Positions 11,801-24,047 of a DNA stretch of 64,000 nt are shown here, in pieces (the first letter of the stretch is position 1; every line of letters starts with the position of its first letter). Made by a program: the position numbers and the translations under genes. Source of the stretch: Owenia fusiformis (taxonomy: Eukaryota > Annelida > Polychaeta > Sabellida > Oweniidae); the NCBI GenBank assembly GCA_903813345.2, contig CAIIXF020000009.1, forward strand, positions 31,373,259 through 31,437,258, read 5' to 3'. The notes under the pieces were generated by a model. The model did no database searches, was not told the origin of the DNA, and saw only the letters and a list, made by a program, of their open reading frames with translations.

Positions 11801-14800
11801 CGTAAAATACATAATCTTTGATAACTCAAATACCAGTTGACAGATTTGTTTCAAATTATATATGCTGATGCCTAGAGACGAAGGAGCTCTGCTTGAGAAG
11901 GAATTTTCAAGATGGCAGCTGAATTTAAAAATGGCTGCCATTTTTCGTAAACACAAATATATAAAGGAGTTCTGCTCAAGAAGACATTTTTAAGATGGCT
12001 TCTGAATTTCAATTCGAAATGGCCACCATTTTTCGTAAAAAACTAATATTGGATAACTCAAATATCATTGGACGGATTTGCTTCAAATTTTGTATGCTGA
12101 TGCCTGTGGACAAAAAAGCTAAAATTTGATATTGCTGCCGTTTTTCACAAAGACATGCTTTTTGATAACTTAAATTGATGGATTTAAATTTTATATGCCA
12201 ATGCCCAGAGATAAAGCGCTGCTTGAGAAAACATTTTCAAGATGGCCACTTTTAATCAATGTTAAATTTTAACCCAAATACCAGGTATATTTAAATGTAT
12301 TTTATTTTAATATTTAAATGCTGATGTCTAGGGTCAAAGGAGCTCGAGAAATTTTAAGAAATTTGGAAGATGGCAGCTAAATTTCAAAATGGCCACCATT
12401 TTTCATAAAAAAATATAATCTTGGATAATTCAAATACCAGCAGACGGATTTGATTCAAATATTATATGTTGATACCTGTTCAAGAAGGCTACTATATATC
12501 AAAACATTTTTGTTCGGTGGGATTTGCTACTCCGTGGAGTTGTTTTCTAGTTTTTATCTTTCCCTGCAACATTGTACAGAAGTTGATTACATTTTAATTT
12601 TTAAGAAACACTGTATACATACATTGTTATAGGATTTTCACACTAGCCACAATTTTCACTGTAAGCTGAAAGACAAACAGGTCCAAGCTTGAACTCCTTA
12701 ATGTTCAACAATGAATTATATAACTCCAAAATATTTTATAATGGATATATAATACAGGCCAGTGGATAAATAGGTTTATACCCTTTTCATGTTTTGTCAT
12801 TTGATACCTAGGGTCAACAGGTGAGCAAAAGCCAAGAGCAAATCATAAACAATTCAGTGCTAATAGTGAATGAACCAAAATGGAGCTTACATTTTATAAA
12901 CGCAGACAACATTTCAATGCAATGGACATGTGAATTAAGTTTTATATATTATATACATGTGCATGTATTTGTATTTTAGATTGGGATCTCTCAGTTTGTT
13001 TGCAATATGAGTGTAGAAGGAAACAGTTGAGGAAACATGCAGCTCTTAACAGCTGGGTTGACCTCAGAGCTACATACAAGGTAAGGCATGTTTCATCTTA
13101 GCAGTGATCTGCCCAGCATTAAAGCAAGTAGGCGCAGCACCCACCTGAGATTTTAAGTAGGCCTGCACCCACTTGAAAAAGAGAAAAAACATGAAAAATG
13201 GGCACATTTTGACCAATTTTGGTCTGAATTGTGAAATGAGAATTTTGCATCCACTTGAGAAAAAATCCTGTGGAGAACACTGCTTGGGCATGTAAGGGAG
13301 TTCAGATCTTCAGAAATTTTAATGGATTCCTATTGGAGTCCCATGTTATTTTCAGATACATACAACTAATTGTTCATATGGTCTACATATTTTAAGGGGT
13401 ACATAGGTTTTCCTAGATTTATAGTTCAGGGTTAAATATAGGTCACTAAATTTTCTACCTTTTTGAAAATCCATTAGTACTTAACATCTAGGTACTCTTT
13501 GTTCAATACTGAAAATTGTAAACCCTGAATGGATTGGAGGGAGTTACAGTATGTATGCCTTAAAATGATATTTAATTAGTTAGGAAACTATTATTATTCA
13601 TGAGCATAACGGAACTACCTTAAAATTACGGGGTAGTATTTGGATAGTAGGAACCTTAATTACCCCAAAATATTTGTAATTCATAAACATGGTTGAAATT
13701 AAAGACAATTTCTCGTCAAGAAGGAATAATGTTGAAACTAATTTAAAGACAGCTCTTCATCCTAGTCAAATAGGATGCAAGCCAAGAAAGAAAAAGGTTG
13801 AAACTAAATTTTGGACAGCTCCTAGTCAAAAAGGAGTATGGTTGAAACTAAAGACAGCTGCTTGTCAAGAATGAATAAAGTTGAAATAAGACAGCAGCTA
13901 GTTTATATAAAAAGGAGTAAGGTTGAAACTTAAGATGGATGCTAGTCAAGAAAGAAAAAGGTTGAAACTAAATTTGAGACAGCTCCTAGTCAAAAAGGAG
14001 TAAGGTTGAAACTTAAGATGGATGCTAGTCAAGAAAGAAAAAGGTTGAAACTAAATTTAAGACAGCTCCTAGTCAAAAGGAATTAGGTTGAAACTAAAGA
14101 CAGATGCTTGTCAAGAAGGAATAAGGTTGAAATAAGACAGCAGCTATTTTTTATATGAAAAGGAGTAAGGTTGAAACTAAAGACAGCTGCTAGTTTATAT
14201 AAAAAGGATGGAGGTTGAGGCTTGTAGGCTGCTGTTTGAGTCAAAGAGTGTATTAGAAACAACTCTGACTGAATCAGCAGCTTATCCAAGCTTTATCTAA
14301 GACATCATACAAATGTTTGTGTATAATCAAATGTGTACCCCTGTAGGGTGTGGAAAATAATCACAAGTATGTATTTATGAAACAGCTTATCTAAGCTTTG
14401 CCAAAGATGTATTTGTTTGTGTATAATCAAAGGTATATCCCTGGGGGTGGCAAATGATTAAAAGAGTGTACATTTATTTTTACAACAGTTTATCTAAGGT
14501 TTGCCAAAGACTATTACATGAATATGACCCGCAAAATTAGATATCGACAAATTAAAGCAACTTACTATTTATGATTTAAAGTTGACCTTTTTAAGAACCT
14601 CTATTCTTACTATTGAAAATGTATTCTCCAATATGAATCTACTTGTTTAGACTCCATCAACTTAAGTTCTTCTGGGAAAATAAGGATTTCAGCAAGGATG
14701 CATTGGCTTAACATGGGGCTGACTTTTGACTTAGCATCGGGATACCATCATGTATGTCCACCTTCATTTGCATATTAAATTTTTCCCCTAAGTTGATTTT

Positions 14801-17800
14801 TTGGCAACCCCACTAAATCACTTCATAAATCCCTAATGATAGTGATTACACTGTAAAACCTCATACTTTTACATATTCATACATTCAGAAAATGACAAAT
14901 GGACTAAATGGTTAAGATAACTTAATGGTAAAGTGAAAAAATGTTCTTTACACAATGGTTCCCTGGATAGTTTAATGACTCAAGGTTACTTTCAAAAAAT
15001 TATACAATCTTAGTTTTTTCAGAATTGCTCTTTGAAAACCATGTATGTTTTCAACTTATATATTGTTAAGAGCAAAGTGCAACAAAATATTACAGGCTAG
15101 AATCACTAATCATTTATATTAACTAAGAAATTCATTTTTCAACATGCAATATCATTATTTATTTGTCCCGAAGCTGAGAACATGTCAAAAGTACACTTGA
15201 ACTTTTAGGCACCAAAGAACTTGAGTAGAAAGCTTAACACAGATTATTAAAACTTATTTAATAATATATAATTATATTTCAATAAATGTTCAGAATAAGT
15301 ACAAGTAGTTCATTGGAGACTCTATTTATATTCGTGGATGACATCTAGGTATGTTATTGTCGGGGTTGTAGACTAAGATTATTTCAAGTGGCATCTCGTC
15401 TATTGGAAAATTACATTGACACTTTCCAACTACCACCAGCTCAGTAGTCAAAATGGTATTTTTTGCCAATACCATTTATTATAGGATGTTTATTAATCCT
15501 TTTCGAGCATTTCCAAACAAACAGCTCAAGGGTTTGATTTCCTATGCTTAATAATGCTAGTATGAAAGTCTAGCCGTGATTTGTTTAAATTACAATATTC
15601 CAATTTCCAGGTTTCTTAAAATATATTTGCATGACAGTTTTCCAGGTCAGTATCCAGGTCAGCGATTTAGCCATCAATTCAGCCCCATTGAATTATATTT
15701 CTCTTTATTTTGGCATGTGTGGAAGGGATTTAATCACAAGAATTTATCTATTATATGTGGAATAATTCACTTGATTAATTGTATGCAAATACTCACCCTT
15801 TAGGTTTATATCTCTCTGCACATATACTTTAACATGATGCATCGTTTTCCATTGAGTAGATATAGATAGGTTCTTGTGCTTAAACCTTCACCCAATGCTT
15901 ACTGACTGCAGATGCTATAAGACTTGGTTCTGTGCTGTTGGCTACTGTTTCAGCCACTAAGTGTTTATTAACCACTCTGACTGAATCAGCAGCTTATCCT
16001 GTGCAGAGACCTCAGCAACAAATTTCATTTAGAAATGAAGAGAGATGCATTTATTCAGGATTTTTATTGACAAATATTTTAAAAAGACCTCAGCAACAAA
16101 TTTCATTTAGAAATGAAGAGAGGTGCATTTATTCAGGATTTTTATTGACAAATATTTTAAAAAGATATAATGAATGTCCAAGCCTGGGGGGAGGTACTCT
16201 CATATATTGTACGTATATAGGATGTTTTGGAAGAAAAATTCCTAGATATGGGTTCTATTTTGAAGAAAGAACAGTAGATATAGGTCCCATCTTGACGAAA
16301 AAATCCCTAGAACCGGGTCTTCTTTTTGAAATCCTAAATCTCGGTATTGTTCTTGAAAAAAATTGCTGGAAGTGGGTTCATGTGTTGGACATTTTGAATC
16401 TTTTGAATATGCCTTAATCATCAAGTCACATACATTTTTTGTATTGTATCTCTGGGTAATTTTATTTTTATTTATCACATATATTTATTGTAACTTTTCT
16501 TTGCCAAAGCTTTGCACTGATAATTTCTAAACCAATTACATATTCACACAAGTTGAATTTTGATCAACAACCTTCTACTACAGTAAAATTTTTATTAATT
16601 TTTGGAACTACTTTGAATCTAAAAAAAATAAGCAATCAAAGGACCATATTAAAACAGTACAGTGTTATGTAAAAATAAGAAGATAGCCAAACTACAAAAC
16701 AAACAAAAATATACAAAAGTTAGGCCATGTATAAATGTTCATATGTGTGGCCTCTTATATTTTGATGCTTCTCTGCCATGTTAGTATTTTCGCAAAAATT
16801 TACATTGGCTGAAACTACCTAAATTACAAAAGGCCATAGCTTTGCTGCACATTATACATAACTATCTGAAATAAACAAAAGTAAGGCCTTGTACATATGT
16901 TTCTATTTTTCATATACTTTTGCTTATTTTTCAAATTCAAAGTAGTTCCAAACATTTTAAATTTAACTGTACTGTAATTTGATCAATGGGGCAGAGCAGT
17001 TATGTGTTACCGCATAACACATGGTATGGATCACTGCAACAATGAATTTAAAAAAAAGAAAAATAGCACATATCATTATTGCTGCCATTTTGAATGTTGA
17101 CTAGACTAGTGCTGTATAATTAGTGTATTTGTAGAAAGTGGATTCATAATACTATAACTATGCTTAACCCATACTTTTAACTCTGAAAACTCTTACCAGA
17201 TTGATGTAGTCTCACATGACATGTTGAATATCAGATGTTTTTGGGTGGTATCTGCTCCAGTGATTTTGCATTCAATCATGAAACACTCATCACCAGACAC
17301 CTCAAAACAAACATTATACAATATGTTCTGATATATGACAAAGAACAATACACCCGATGGGGTCACTGTTTTATTTAGCGTTCAGGTGTAAAATCAAAAA
17401 TGCGTAATTAGTTTGGTTCAGCACGTTCGGGTCACGCAAATAGCTACGCGAAATGCATAGTGAGAAAATATCGACCTATCAAATTTTGTCCTTTTTGGGG
17501 CTTTTAAGTACCTTTTCGATTCATGAATTGGAGAATTGAATTGACACGTTTCTTTATGCAACCTTGAAATGATGTAACCCAGCCATTTTTAATAAAAGGC
17601 TTTATATTATGCTGACTCATACTTATAAAAACAATCAGTCAGTCGATGTGACGTCAAATGTGACGTCACCCATTAATTACGCTCAGTGGAGGTCTGCAAA
17701 TGTAATTGTTTGGGCAACTTTGTATTGTATATTATGTAACCCAGGCAATTTTTTAAATAATATACTTAATATTGTAAAGGATCATACTTATTTTGTGGGA

Positions 17801-20800
17801 TAATTATCCCTTTCATATTTAGTTACTCCCACTTCATATGAATATGCTTTGTAAAAATTGCCCCAGTTTTACGTCTTTTATAATACATACCTACCAAACT
17901 AAAATAGAAAAAATATGCTTTTAATAATACAGAGTTTTGCCATAATTTTTTGAGATTTTTGAATTTTTATTTTTGAAAAGCCCAATTATTTCTCTTATTT
18001 TTCTTTTAAAAACCGCTATTTCTTATTAAAGTTTTGCTTAAACTGCAGTTCTGAATTACTTAGTTTTACATTTCAATTAAAAAGACAAATCTATACCAGC
18101 AGCTTTTTTTCAAGTGATAATTTCAGTTTTCATTTATTTCAGAGATAATGTGTGTAAAAATGTATAAATGCATTTTCAGAATTTCTATGAAAGGAAACCC
18201 AATGGATTGAATGGAGCTCTACAAGATGTTGGCATTGAGTTTGAAGGAAGACAACACTCTGGTTAGTCATTAATATTGTATTTACCTTATACCTCCACCC
18301 ATTGCGATTTCCATCATTTAGCCTCTGTATGACCCTTGTATTTACCCCCATCTTCTTCATTTAGCCTCTGTTTGATCCCCATCTACACCATTAAGCCTCT
18401 GTATACCCCTTCCTTCATTTACCCTCTGTATGAATTAGCCTCTGTATAACCACCACCCCATCCTTCATTATCCCAACGAGCAAAATTCGGTAGGGATAAA
18501 GTGAAGCCGTCCGTTCCTCTGTCAGTCCATCCGTCTGTCCAGGAGATAGCTCGAATACTAGTTGACAGATTTTCTTCATATTTAGTGGAAAGATATTGGT
18601 GGATAGGTGTAAGCTAAAAAAGATTTTCAGGATGGCGCTGCTTTAAAGGTGGCAGAAATTTTTCGCAAAAATCTTGTTTTTGATTTTAAACCTAAGTAAT
18701 AAATATTGTTATTTGAAATTTGGGTAGTATATTCACATCTATTTATTTCACATATATATTCCGTGTTTTTCACTCTTAGTCAGGAAAACAGGAATTAGTG
18801 TTAATTTTGAGATGTTTTATTATACTCAATTGAAAGGCAATTTAAAGTAGATTGCAAATATTGTATCATTTTTCTGAATCAGGCCTCATAAAATTCAAAA
18901 TGGTTGCCTAATATGGGATTTCACAATAATTTTCTGATCTTTTCAAAGTATGGCTATGTTTTACTTAAATTGAAGGAATTTTAGAGTAGATCACAATTAT
19001 GGTATTGTTTTCTGATTCGTGCCTAGGAAAGTTCAAAATGGCTGTCTAACACAGGAATTCAGACTTAGAGATCTCAGATCTCTTTAAAGTATGGTTGCAT
19101 GATACATGTACTACAATGGATCTCAAATATTTTTATTCATTGGAAGAGTTGATGGTAATAATTACATTGTGACATATACAGATTCACGAATATACTGTTC
19201 GTTGAGATTTACTACTCCGTGGAGTTGCCAATTTCTAGTTTATTATCTGTATGAATTAGTCACTGTATTACCCCCACCCCATGCTTAATTTATCCTTTCT
19301 ATGAATAAGCCTAACCAACATTTCATTAGTAAAAAGTGCCTGCTTTCAATCATGTGGTGTGTCATCTCCACTCGGTTCTTCACTACACTCTTAAAATATT
19401 GCCAAATGCTATTCCAATTTATTATCTCCTTATAATGATACTGATGATTTTTGTTGCATTTTCAGGTCTAGATGATGCCAAGAATACAGCCAAACTTGCC
19501 TGGCGCATGATGTGTGATGGCTGCATAATAAAGATCACAAAGTCGTTGGATTCGGTAAGGCATTGATACAGATACAGACTAGACATAGATGTGTTGTCGG
19601 CATGATTGTGGCAATATGTAAAACATTAAAGAAAATAAAGACATGATTATATTACATCCTTGACTATTGCTATTTTTATCACATTGACATCAATCCAGGG
19701 AAATTGGGAAATTTCAGTTTACCAATTATATTTTTTTGTTTTTGACGTTTAATTTTTCCATATTTTTCTTCGAAGATTTCATTATAGATTAACACAATTG
19801 AATCTTTACAATTTTAAAAAGAATGACTTTCAGTCTTCCATGAACTAAAATGATAACTTTTATGATACCATTGCTATCATCTCCATGTTTTTCTGGTCAG
19901 TGATGCCACGTGATTATGATACACGTACTTCTCTGTGGTAATTGTGAGTTACAAAACCACTTTAATTTTGAACAGTTCATGCATGTAGGTGTTATTTTGT
20001 AAAATTGGATTCAAATTGTTTTGTTGTCGTAACACCTCAGTTGGTTTTGCGTTAATTCAGAATTCATATAAGAATTACCAAAATTGGCCAATCATTGTAG
20101 TCAAATTACCAGCTGGGGGTATATTTCCGATTATATTTATTGTCAATTTCCTGCCGTTACATATGTAATGAGCTATTTGATAACAGTAAGCTTGCATAAA
20201 CAAGCATTTAACAAGTCAGACTGCTGTACTTTTATATTTTTATTTCAAATATATATTTTTATAATTAATATTTTAAAATCAGCTTTTGTTCAATATTTAA
20301 CAGACAAAATTGATTTTAAATCTTGTACTGTTTGAAACTTTTAGGCCAGATTTTGAATTTACAGTTTAGAAGGAAGTCTTTAGATAAAATATAAGATGAC
20401 ACAATAGTGCCAGAATTACAGCATTACATTTTTGTTCATTATGTTAATTATAATAGACACACCATTGAGTAGGGAAGTTACAAACTCAAGAATATATAAA
20501 TAGATTATCCTAGAATGGCTCAGTATTTAACACAATGCTCCTTAATATACTTTTAGATAGTTCTTTGAAAGAAATCCTCATATACTGTAAATGATGGCCG
20601 TTTTAAAACATCCTCTGAACACAAGGCTACAGAACTTATAGCTCCTTTTCCTTGGATAGAGAAAGATCTTGGTCTGGATCTTGGAGCCCTGAAAATGTTT
20701 TTAACTTTGAAAAATTCTGTACTAAAGTCTATTGATGGCGGGATTTATGTTGCCACTATATTCTACAACCTTTCTGTTCCCTTTGCATTTGTCAGACTTC

Positions 20801-22221
20801 GCTTCCTGATAGATAGCTTTGACTTCATAGTTTATAACTAGACTCTGTACGCAGGTTAACTTTTTTGGTGTTTGGCATTCAAAGGTTGGTGTTTGCTGTT
20901 CAGTGTCTATAACAAAAGTCAGGTGATGACATTTGCATATTAATGCCTTCGTTTTGATTTGGGGTGTTTTGGTTAAAGTTATCTCTCATTTTGGCCATTT
21001 TATCTTGATCTACCCCCTTGTCTTTGTCGGTTGTTATTGTACAAAGATAAGAATATACCATGTACATATATATACATAGGTATTTATTTGGTGCTGCAAA
21101 TTTTAACATACATTTTCACTAGTAATCTACTACTGAGTTCTCTGAATATGATGGAGGATCTTTTTTATTTAACATGAATTCCTCCTTTTCAGGCTCCATC
21201 TGGTCCTACTATCAAAAGTCATCTCACAACAGTTAGGCAGAACACAGGGTCCTCATGTGCACCAACTACCATTGGGACTGGAAACACTCGTGAACTTTTG
21301 AACAAAACACCCACTAATATGACTACCTTTATTGGGGCAAATAATGCTGGTGGGGTTGTTCTTCCACCAAATATGTTGTCTTCTAAGGTGCATCAAATGA
21401 AAGGTCACCAAAAGATGGAAACCCTCGAAAATCAAAAAAGTACATATGGTCCCAATAATCGTGGTCCTTCTAGTGACACTGAAACCTCGACCAGTAAGTC
21501 TATTACTACAGACACAATGCAAGCAACAAAAAGTCATGAAACAGCTTTGCACCAAATCTCAAACTGTACAAGAAATCAAGTTATAACTCAAACAGTGCCA
21601 TCTATACCAAAGGAAGGGTTGAATTATGACATAAGAAATTTCATAACTCCACAACCTGTTCTAAAAAGACCACATGAATCAAAACAAGTACCAAACACTG
21701 GATTTAAAACCCCCAACACATGCTCAAACCAAGGCAAACATGGAGCAGCTTATACATTTCCTTTAGCCAAGAAACCAACAATAATTAACTCATCCACAAA
21801 ACCCTCAAGCTCAGCTTCTCCATACGTATACTCTACAATGAAAGCCACTCCACCCATGTGCAGTTGTGGGAAACGTTCTAAACGATGCATGGCTCAAACA
21901 CCTGGTCCTAACATGGGGAGAATGTTTTTCTCATGTCCAAATGGACGTAAAAGCGAAGGCTTTGGTAAAAAATCAGGCTGTGGATTTTTTAAATGGGAAA
22001 AGGAAACACCCAAAATTAGGTCTGCACCTGTGCTGAAAAGTTATTCAGGGAATATAATACGATTTTCTAGTCATAGTGCACAACCTTGCACCCCCATTGC
22101 TCAACCATGCACCCCCATTGCTCAACCAAACTTTAATTCTCCATCCACAATTGATAAATCAGTGACACAGAAAAAAAGTTTAGGTGTAAGAAATGTGGGA
22201 ATGAATAAAATTAGATTTTGA
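8891..22221 (+). CDS. ERI2: ERI1 exoribonuclease family member 2 (ERI2), five 3' exons
   Basis: DEDDh-type 3'-5' exonuclease with a C-terminal GRF zinc finger. Exons: 8891-9041, 12980-13080, 18180-18261, 19466-19554, 21193-22221; phases agree and all sites are GT..AG. Visible: VEDGIPLSMCLNRFNHWL, FVTWSDWDL (second catalytic Asp), CRRKQLRKHAALNSWVDLRA, NGLNGALQDVGIEFEGRQHS, then GLDDAKNTAKLAWRMM (His and Asp of motif III). About 220 mostly disordered residues precede the zinc finger, with ligands C-x-C, C and C (window residues 364, 366, 389, 404) and FFKWE, ending at TGA 22219. The order matches vertebrate ERI2. The first exon found starts in phase 0 right after the TGI.Q block, so the upstream DFE motif must be on exons not seen. 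Likely RNA or DNA 3' trimming; substrate unproven. Confidence 0.9.
9055..9390. repeat. dispersed repeat with ~220-bp internal duplication
   Basis: In the first ERI2 intron. AAAATCTAAGGTCCCAGAAT with downstream GTCCGC occurs at 9117 and 9337. The middle part (AAAATCACGAAAAG, TTATTGGACAGAT, TTTTACTGGACATAT) has an inverted relative at about 46060-46170 in KIF19 intron 3. Non-coding. Confidence 0.6.
10224..10451. mobile_element. short inverted-repeat DNA element (MITE)
   Basis: 228 bp in ERI2. Ends are CAGGGCTCTCACCAG and its inverted match CTGGCGAGAGCCCTG. ATAAC flanks both sides (10219-10223 and 10452-10456). Terminal CAGGG is common in hAT-like elements, but the visible direct repeat is 5 bp rather than 8. 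No ORF. Confidence 0.75.
10574..12555. repeat. composite CCGT-start repeat with ATGGCNGCCATTTT tandem blocks
   Basis: In ERI2. It begins ATTATCCCATCGAAC, a short hairpin, then a CCGT microsatellite and GGGCAATAACTCAAATAC. From 10970 to 11450 a unit of about 155 bp occurs three and a half times (AGTAGTGGAGCGATTTTGTT ... GGCGGCCATTTTGAAAAATG). A second member starts at about 11597 (ATTATCTCACCGAATC) with its own ~165-bp tandem units and ends near TTGCTACTCCGTGGAGTTG at 12525. The copy at 18468-19240 shares both ends. Non-coding. Confidence 0.75.
13689..14210. repeat. minisatellite, GGTTGAAACT units
   Basis: In the second ERI2 intron. Units of roughly 40-60 bp built from AGGTTGAAACTAAA, GACAGCTCCTAGTCAA and AAAGGAGTAAGG repeat about ten times with drift. 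Open frames across it are by-products of the period. Confidence 0.8.
14263..14520. repeat. degenerate ~110-bp tandem repeat
   Basis: Three drifting copies of a unit starting CAGCTTATCTAAGCTTTGCC with GTTTGTGTATAATCAAA inside. Its first 25 bp (CTCTGACTGAATCAGCAGCT then TATCC) recur exactly at 15975-15999, 1.7 kb downstream in the same intron. Confidence 0.7.
14585..14720. repeat. diverged dispersed repeat, partner at 53655-53800
   Basis: CTATTCTTACTATTGAAAAT, AATCTACTTGTT and AACTTAAGTTCTTC occur in the same order near 53.7 kb with substitutions and small indels. Old copies of one unknown repeat family, same orientation. Confidence 0.55.
16007..16162. repeat. exact-period 78-bp tandem duplication
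   Basis: Two nearly identical 78-bp units (AGACCTCAGCAACAAATTTC ...) with one visible mismatch. 78 is a multiple of three, so a frame stays open across both copies (15932-16417), but that frame has no recognised domain and sits in an ERI2 intron. It is treated as non-coding. Confidence 0.85.
16560..16986. repeat. inverted-repeat element, ~60-bp arms
   Basis: In ERI2. The left arm runs TTGATCAACAACC...CTACAGTAAAATT...GGAACTACTTTGAATCT. The right arm is its inverted copy, ending ATTTGATCAA. No ORF; probable MITE. Confidence 0.7.
18275..19320. repeat. TTAGCCTCTGTAT minisatellite split by a CCGT-type element
   Basis: A minisatellite of TTAGCCTCTGTAT plus C-rich spacer fills 18275-18467 and resumes at about 19245 (CTGTATGAATTAGTCACTGT). 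Between them, 18468-19240 is a second member of the 10574-12555 repeat: it starts with the hairpin ATTATCCCAACGAG...TCGGTAGGGAT, then CCGTCTGTCC, and ends ACTACTCCGTGGAGTTGCC. The element appears to have inserted into the array, inside ERI2. Confidence 0.75.
19555..21192 (+). other. last ERI2 intron
   Basis: 1.6 kb between GTAAGG and CCTTTTCAG. I see no exon, tandem array or long inverted repeat in it. Confidence 0.6.
21193..22221 (+). CDS. ERI2: ERI2 terminal exon: linker and GRF zinc finger
   Basis: This 1029-bp exon begins APSGPTIKSHLTT after TTTTCAG and ends NKIRF-stop. Most of it is low-complexity Asn, Thr, Ser and Lys sequence. The GRF finger starts MCSCGKRSKRC, continues GPNMGRMFFSCPNGRKSEGF and ends KKSGCGFFKWEKE. 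GRF fingers bind single-stranded nucleic acid in relatives such as NEIL3, TOP3A and APE2. Just after it a 7-residue motif (AQPCTPI) is repeated twice by a 21-bp duplication near 22080-22120. Confidence 0.92.
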   Translation, partial: APSGPTIKSHLTTVRQNTGSSCAPTTIGTGNTRELLNKTPTNMTTFIGANNAGGVVLPPNMLSSKVHQMKGHQKMETLENQKSTYGPNNRGPSSDTETSTSKSITTDTMQATKSHETALHQISNCTRNQVITQTVPSIPKEGLNYDIRNFITPQPVLKRPHESKQVPNTGFKTPNTCSNQGKHGAAYTFPLAKKPTIINSSTKPSSSASPYVYSTMKATPPMCSCGKRSKRCMAQTPGPNMGRMFFSCPNGRKSEGFGKKSGCGFFKWEKETPKIRSAPVLKSYSGNIIRFSSHSAQPCTPIAQPCTPIAQPNFNSPSTIDKSVTQKKSLGVRNVGMNKIRF

Positions 22222-22886
22222 GAAATTTAATATTAGAAAATAGCTTCCTTAAATTGTTAATAGCTCAAATCAAACTATTTTAAAATATCTTTAATTATAA
22301 GTCTCTAACTGAACCTGTGGAGAGTTTTTGTAACTTTTCCAAAAATGATAAACCATGACCAGATGACTGTCATCATGTCATTACATGTTTCAATATTTTG
22401 GGAAAAAAAAATCAACTGGTTCGAAGTTCACTGACATATGGCGCTTTTTGTAATATCATTATATATACTGTACATGTATATACCATTGTACCAGTAGTTG
22501 GCTAGGCAATGTTCAGCGATTTAAAAGTCTCACATATTAGCAAATCTACTAAATGCCAATTGGGAACATAACATGCGAATTAAAGTGTTACTTGGCCCAT
22601 GCTTAGAAAGCTGTCTGGAAGGAAACGAAATGCCCAATTATGTACAAAGTACTTCTAGTAATGGGAAAGAATTAAGTCCTATTCAACAGTACATACAAGT
22701 TGATGTCAGCTGGTATTCGTTCATATGTGAGGAGATCTTTAACAATTTTTGATTTGTAACTGTTTACTGTATAATTTATATAGTTTCTAAATAGCTGAAT
22801 AACGCTGACATCATAGATTTCACCCTTGCTTGTCTTTGATTTTCTTGGGCCAGAGGTAAAAAGTGTAAATATGTTACATTGATTTT

Positions 22887-23042
22887 AATAAAAAAAGAAA
22901 AATCCCTTAAAATCTCATGAAAAAACGAGAATTAGCAAGATTTCAAAGCTATTTAGAAACTCATCTATTACCATGTGGTCTTATTGTATTGCTGTGTGTC
23001 ATTTCTAAAAAAAGTTGTCTTGAAGGAATGAATTGAAATAAA
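22887..23042 (+). terminator. candidate ERI2 polyadenylation signals
   Basis: AATAAA occurs at 22887-22892 and 23037-23042, about 670 and 820 bp after the ERI2 stop. Either could end the transcript; the sequence alone does not choose. Confidence 0.4.
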
Positions 23043-23442
23043 ATTGACCTGATGCAGCTCAATGGGCAGACTTGGTTTAAATTATAAAGTGTTATTGAAA
23101 TTTATTATTGTTAAATGTACTTTAAAAAAATTATAAGATTCAAATTTTAAGTGTTTAATGTACAGGAAAGTAACTGACAAATTTTAACATGTAGTAGTGA
23201 ACTTCTTCTATTGCGGTTTGATAAACTATAAATAGTAAAAAGTGTGCTATAAGTGGCCTTGTGAAATCGCCTAGTACAGCACTGCTTTGGCTCACATGAC
23301 CTAACGCTCATAATTCATTTCATGGCTGGTAATTTACACCATGGTGGCTCCGAACTTTTGAATCATTTTGGCAAATTAACCTTTTCACCATGTAAGCTAA
23401 TTGCAATCATTTACATTACTGTTATATGAGTGGGAACATGTA

Positions 23443-24047
23443 CAGGGTGATCCGGAAGTAACGTCAAAGGTGTTGCTATTTCAATACTACATATACTTGA
23501 GGAATCATATTGAAACTTGGTGCAGATGTTCCCCAAACATTAGAGCTAAAATCTCTAAGATAAGGCTTCTACTACTGTATTTGAATGGTTCATTGCATGG
23601 TTACTATGGTGATCCAATGTGACTTTAGCCTGGGAAAATTTAATTTTGTGAAAGAAATAAAACTCTTATGGACTTGATAGACCTAAATAAATATCAATAA
23701 TCTTTCAATATATTTTTTATTTGTTTCATGTTGTCATTTGAACGTCGAATTCAAACATACTATTTTAGTGCATCATTTTATATTCTGAGAAGCATCACGA
23801 TAATTTTGAGATCTCTTCATAGTAGGTACTACGATAAGTACATTGCTAAAGATGGCAATTATAAGTAATAATATGTAAACAATTATTGAGCAATTAAATG
23901 CTCATAATATTTTTTTAATAAAATAAAGTGTGTATAATGAACATTAATATTGTCATAACATAACATCGATTTACCATAGTTACCATAAAATTGGATTGGT
24001 CCAATTAAATGGCAACATCTTTTATACGTTATTTATGAATCATCCTG
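23443..24047. mobile_element. 605-bp non-autonomous DNA transposon
   Basis: In the spacer between convergent ERI2 and KIF19. Ends CAGGGTGATCCGGAAGTAAC and the inverted CAGGATGATTCATAAATAAC share about 40 imperfect bp, including a TGTTGC.ATTT block. GTA flanks both sides (23440-23442, 24048-24050). The right end resembles the mariner-like element at 33371 (GATTCATAAxTA). No transposase frame. Confidence 0.7.

Noticed and set aside
13689-13874. Lys-rich 61-codon frame
   Set aside because: Product of the GGTTGAAACT minisatellite.
15932-16417. 161-codon open frame with a duplicated 26-residue block
   Set aside because: It sits in an ERI2 intron, has no recognised domain, and the open frame is explained by an exact 78-bp duplication.
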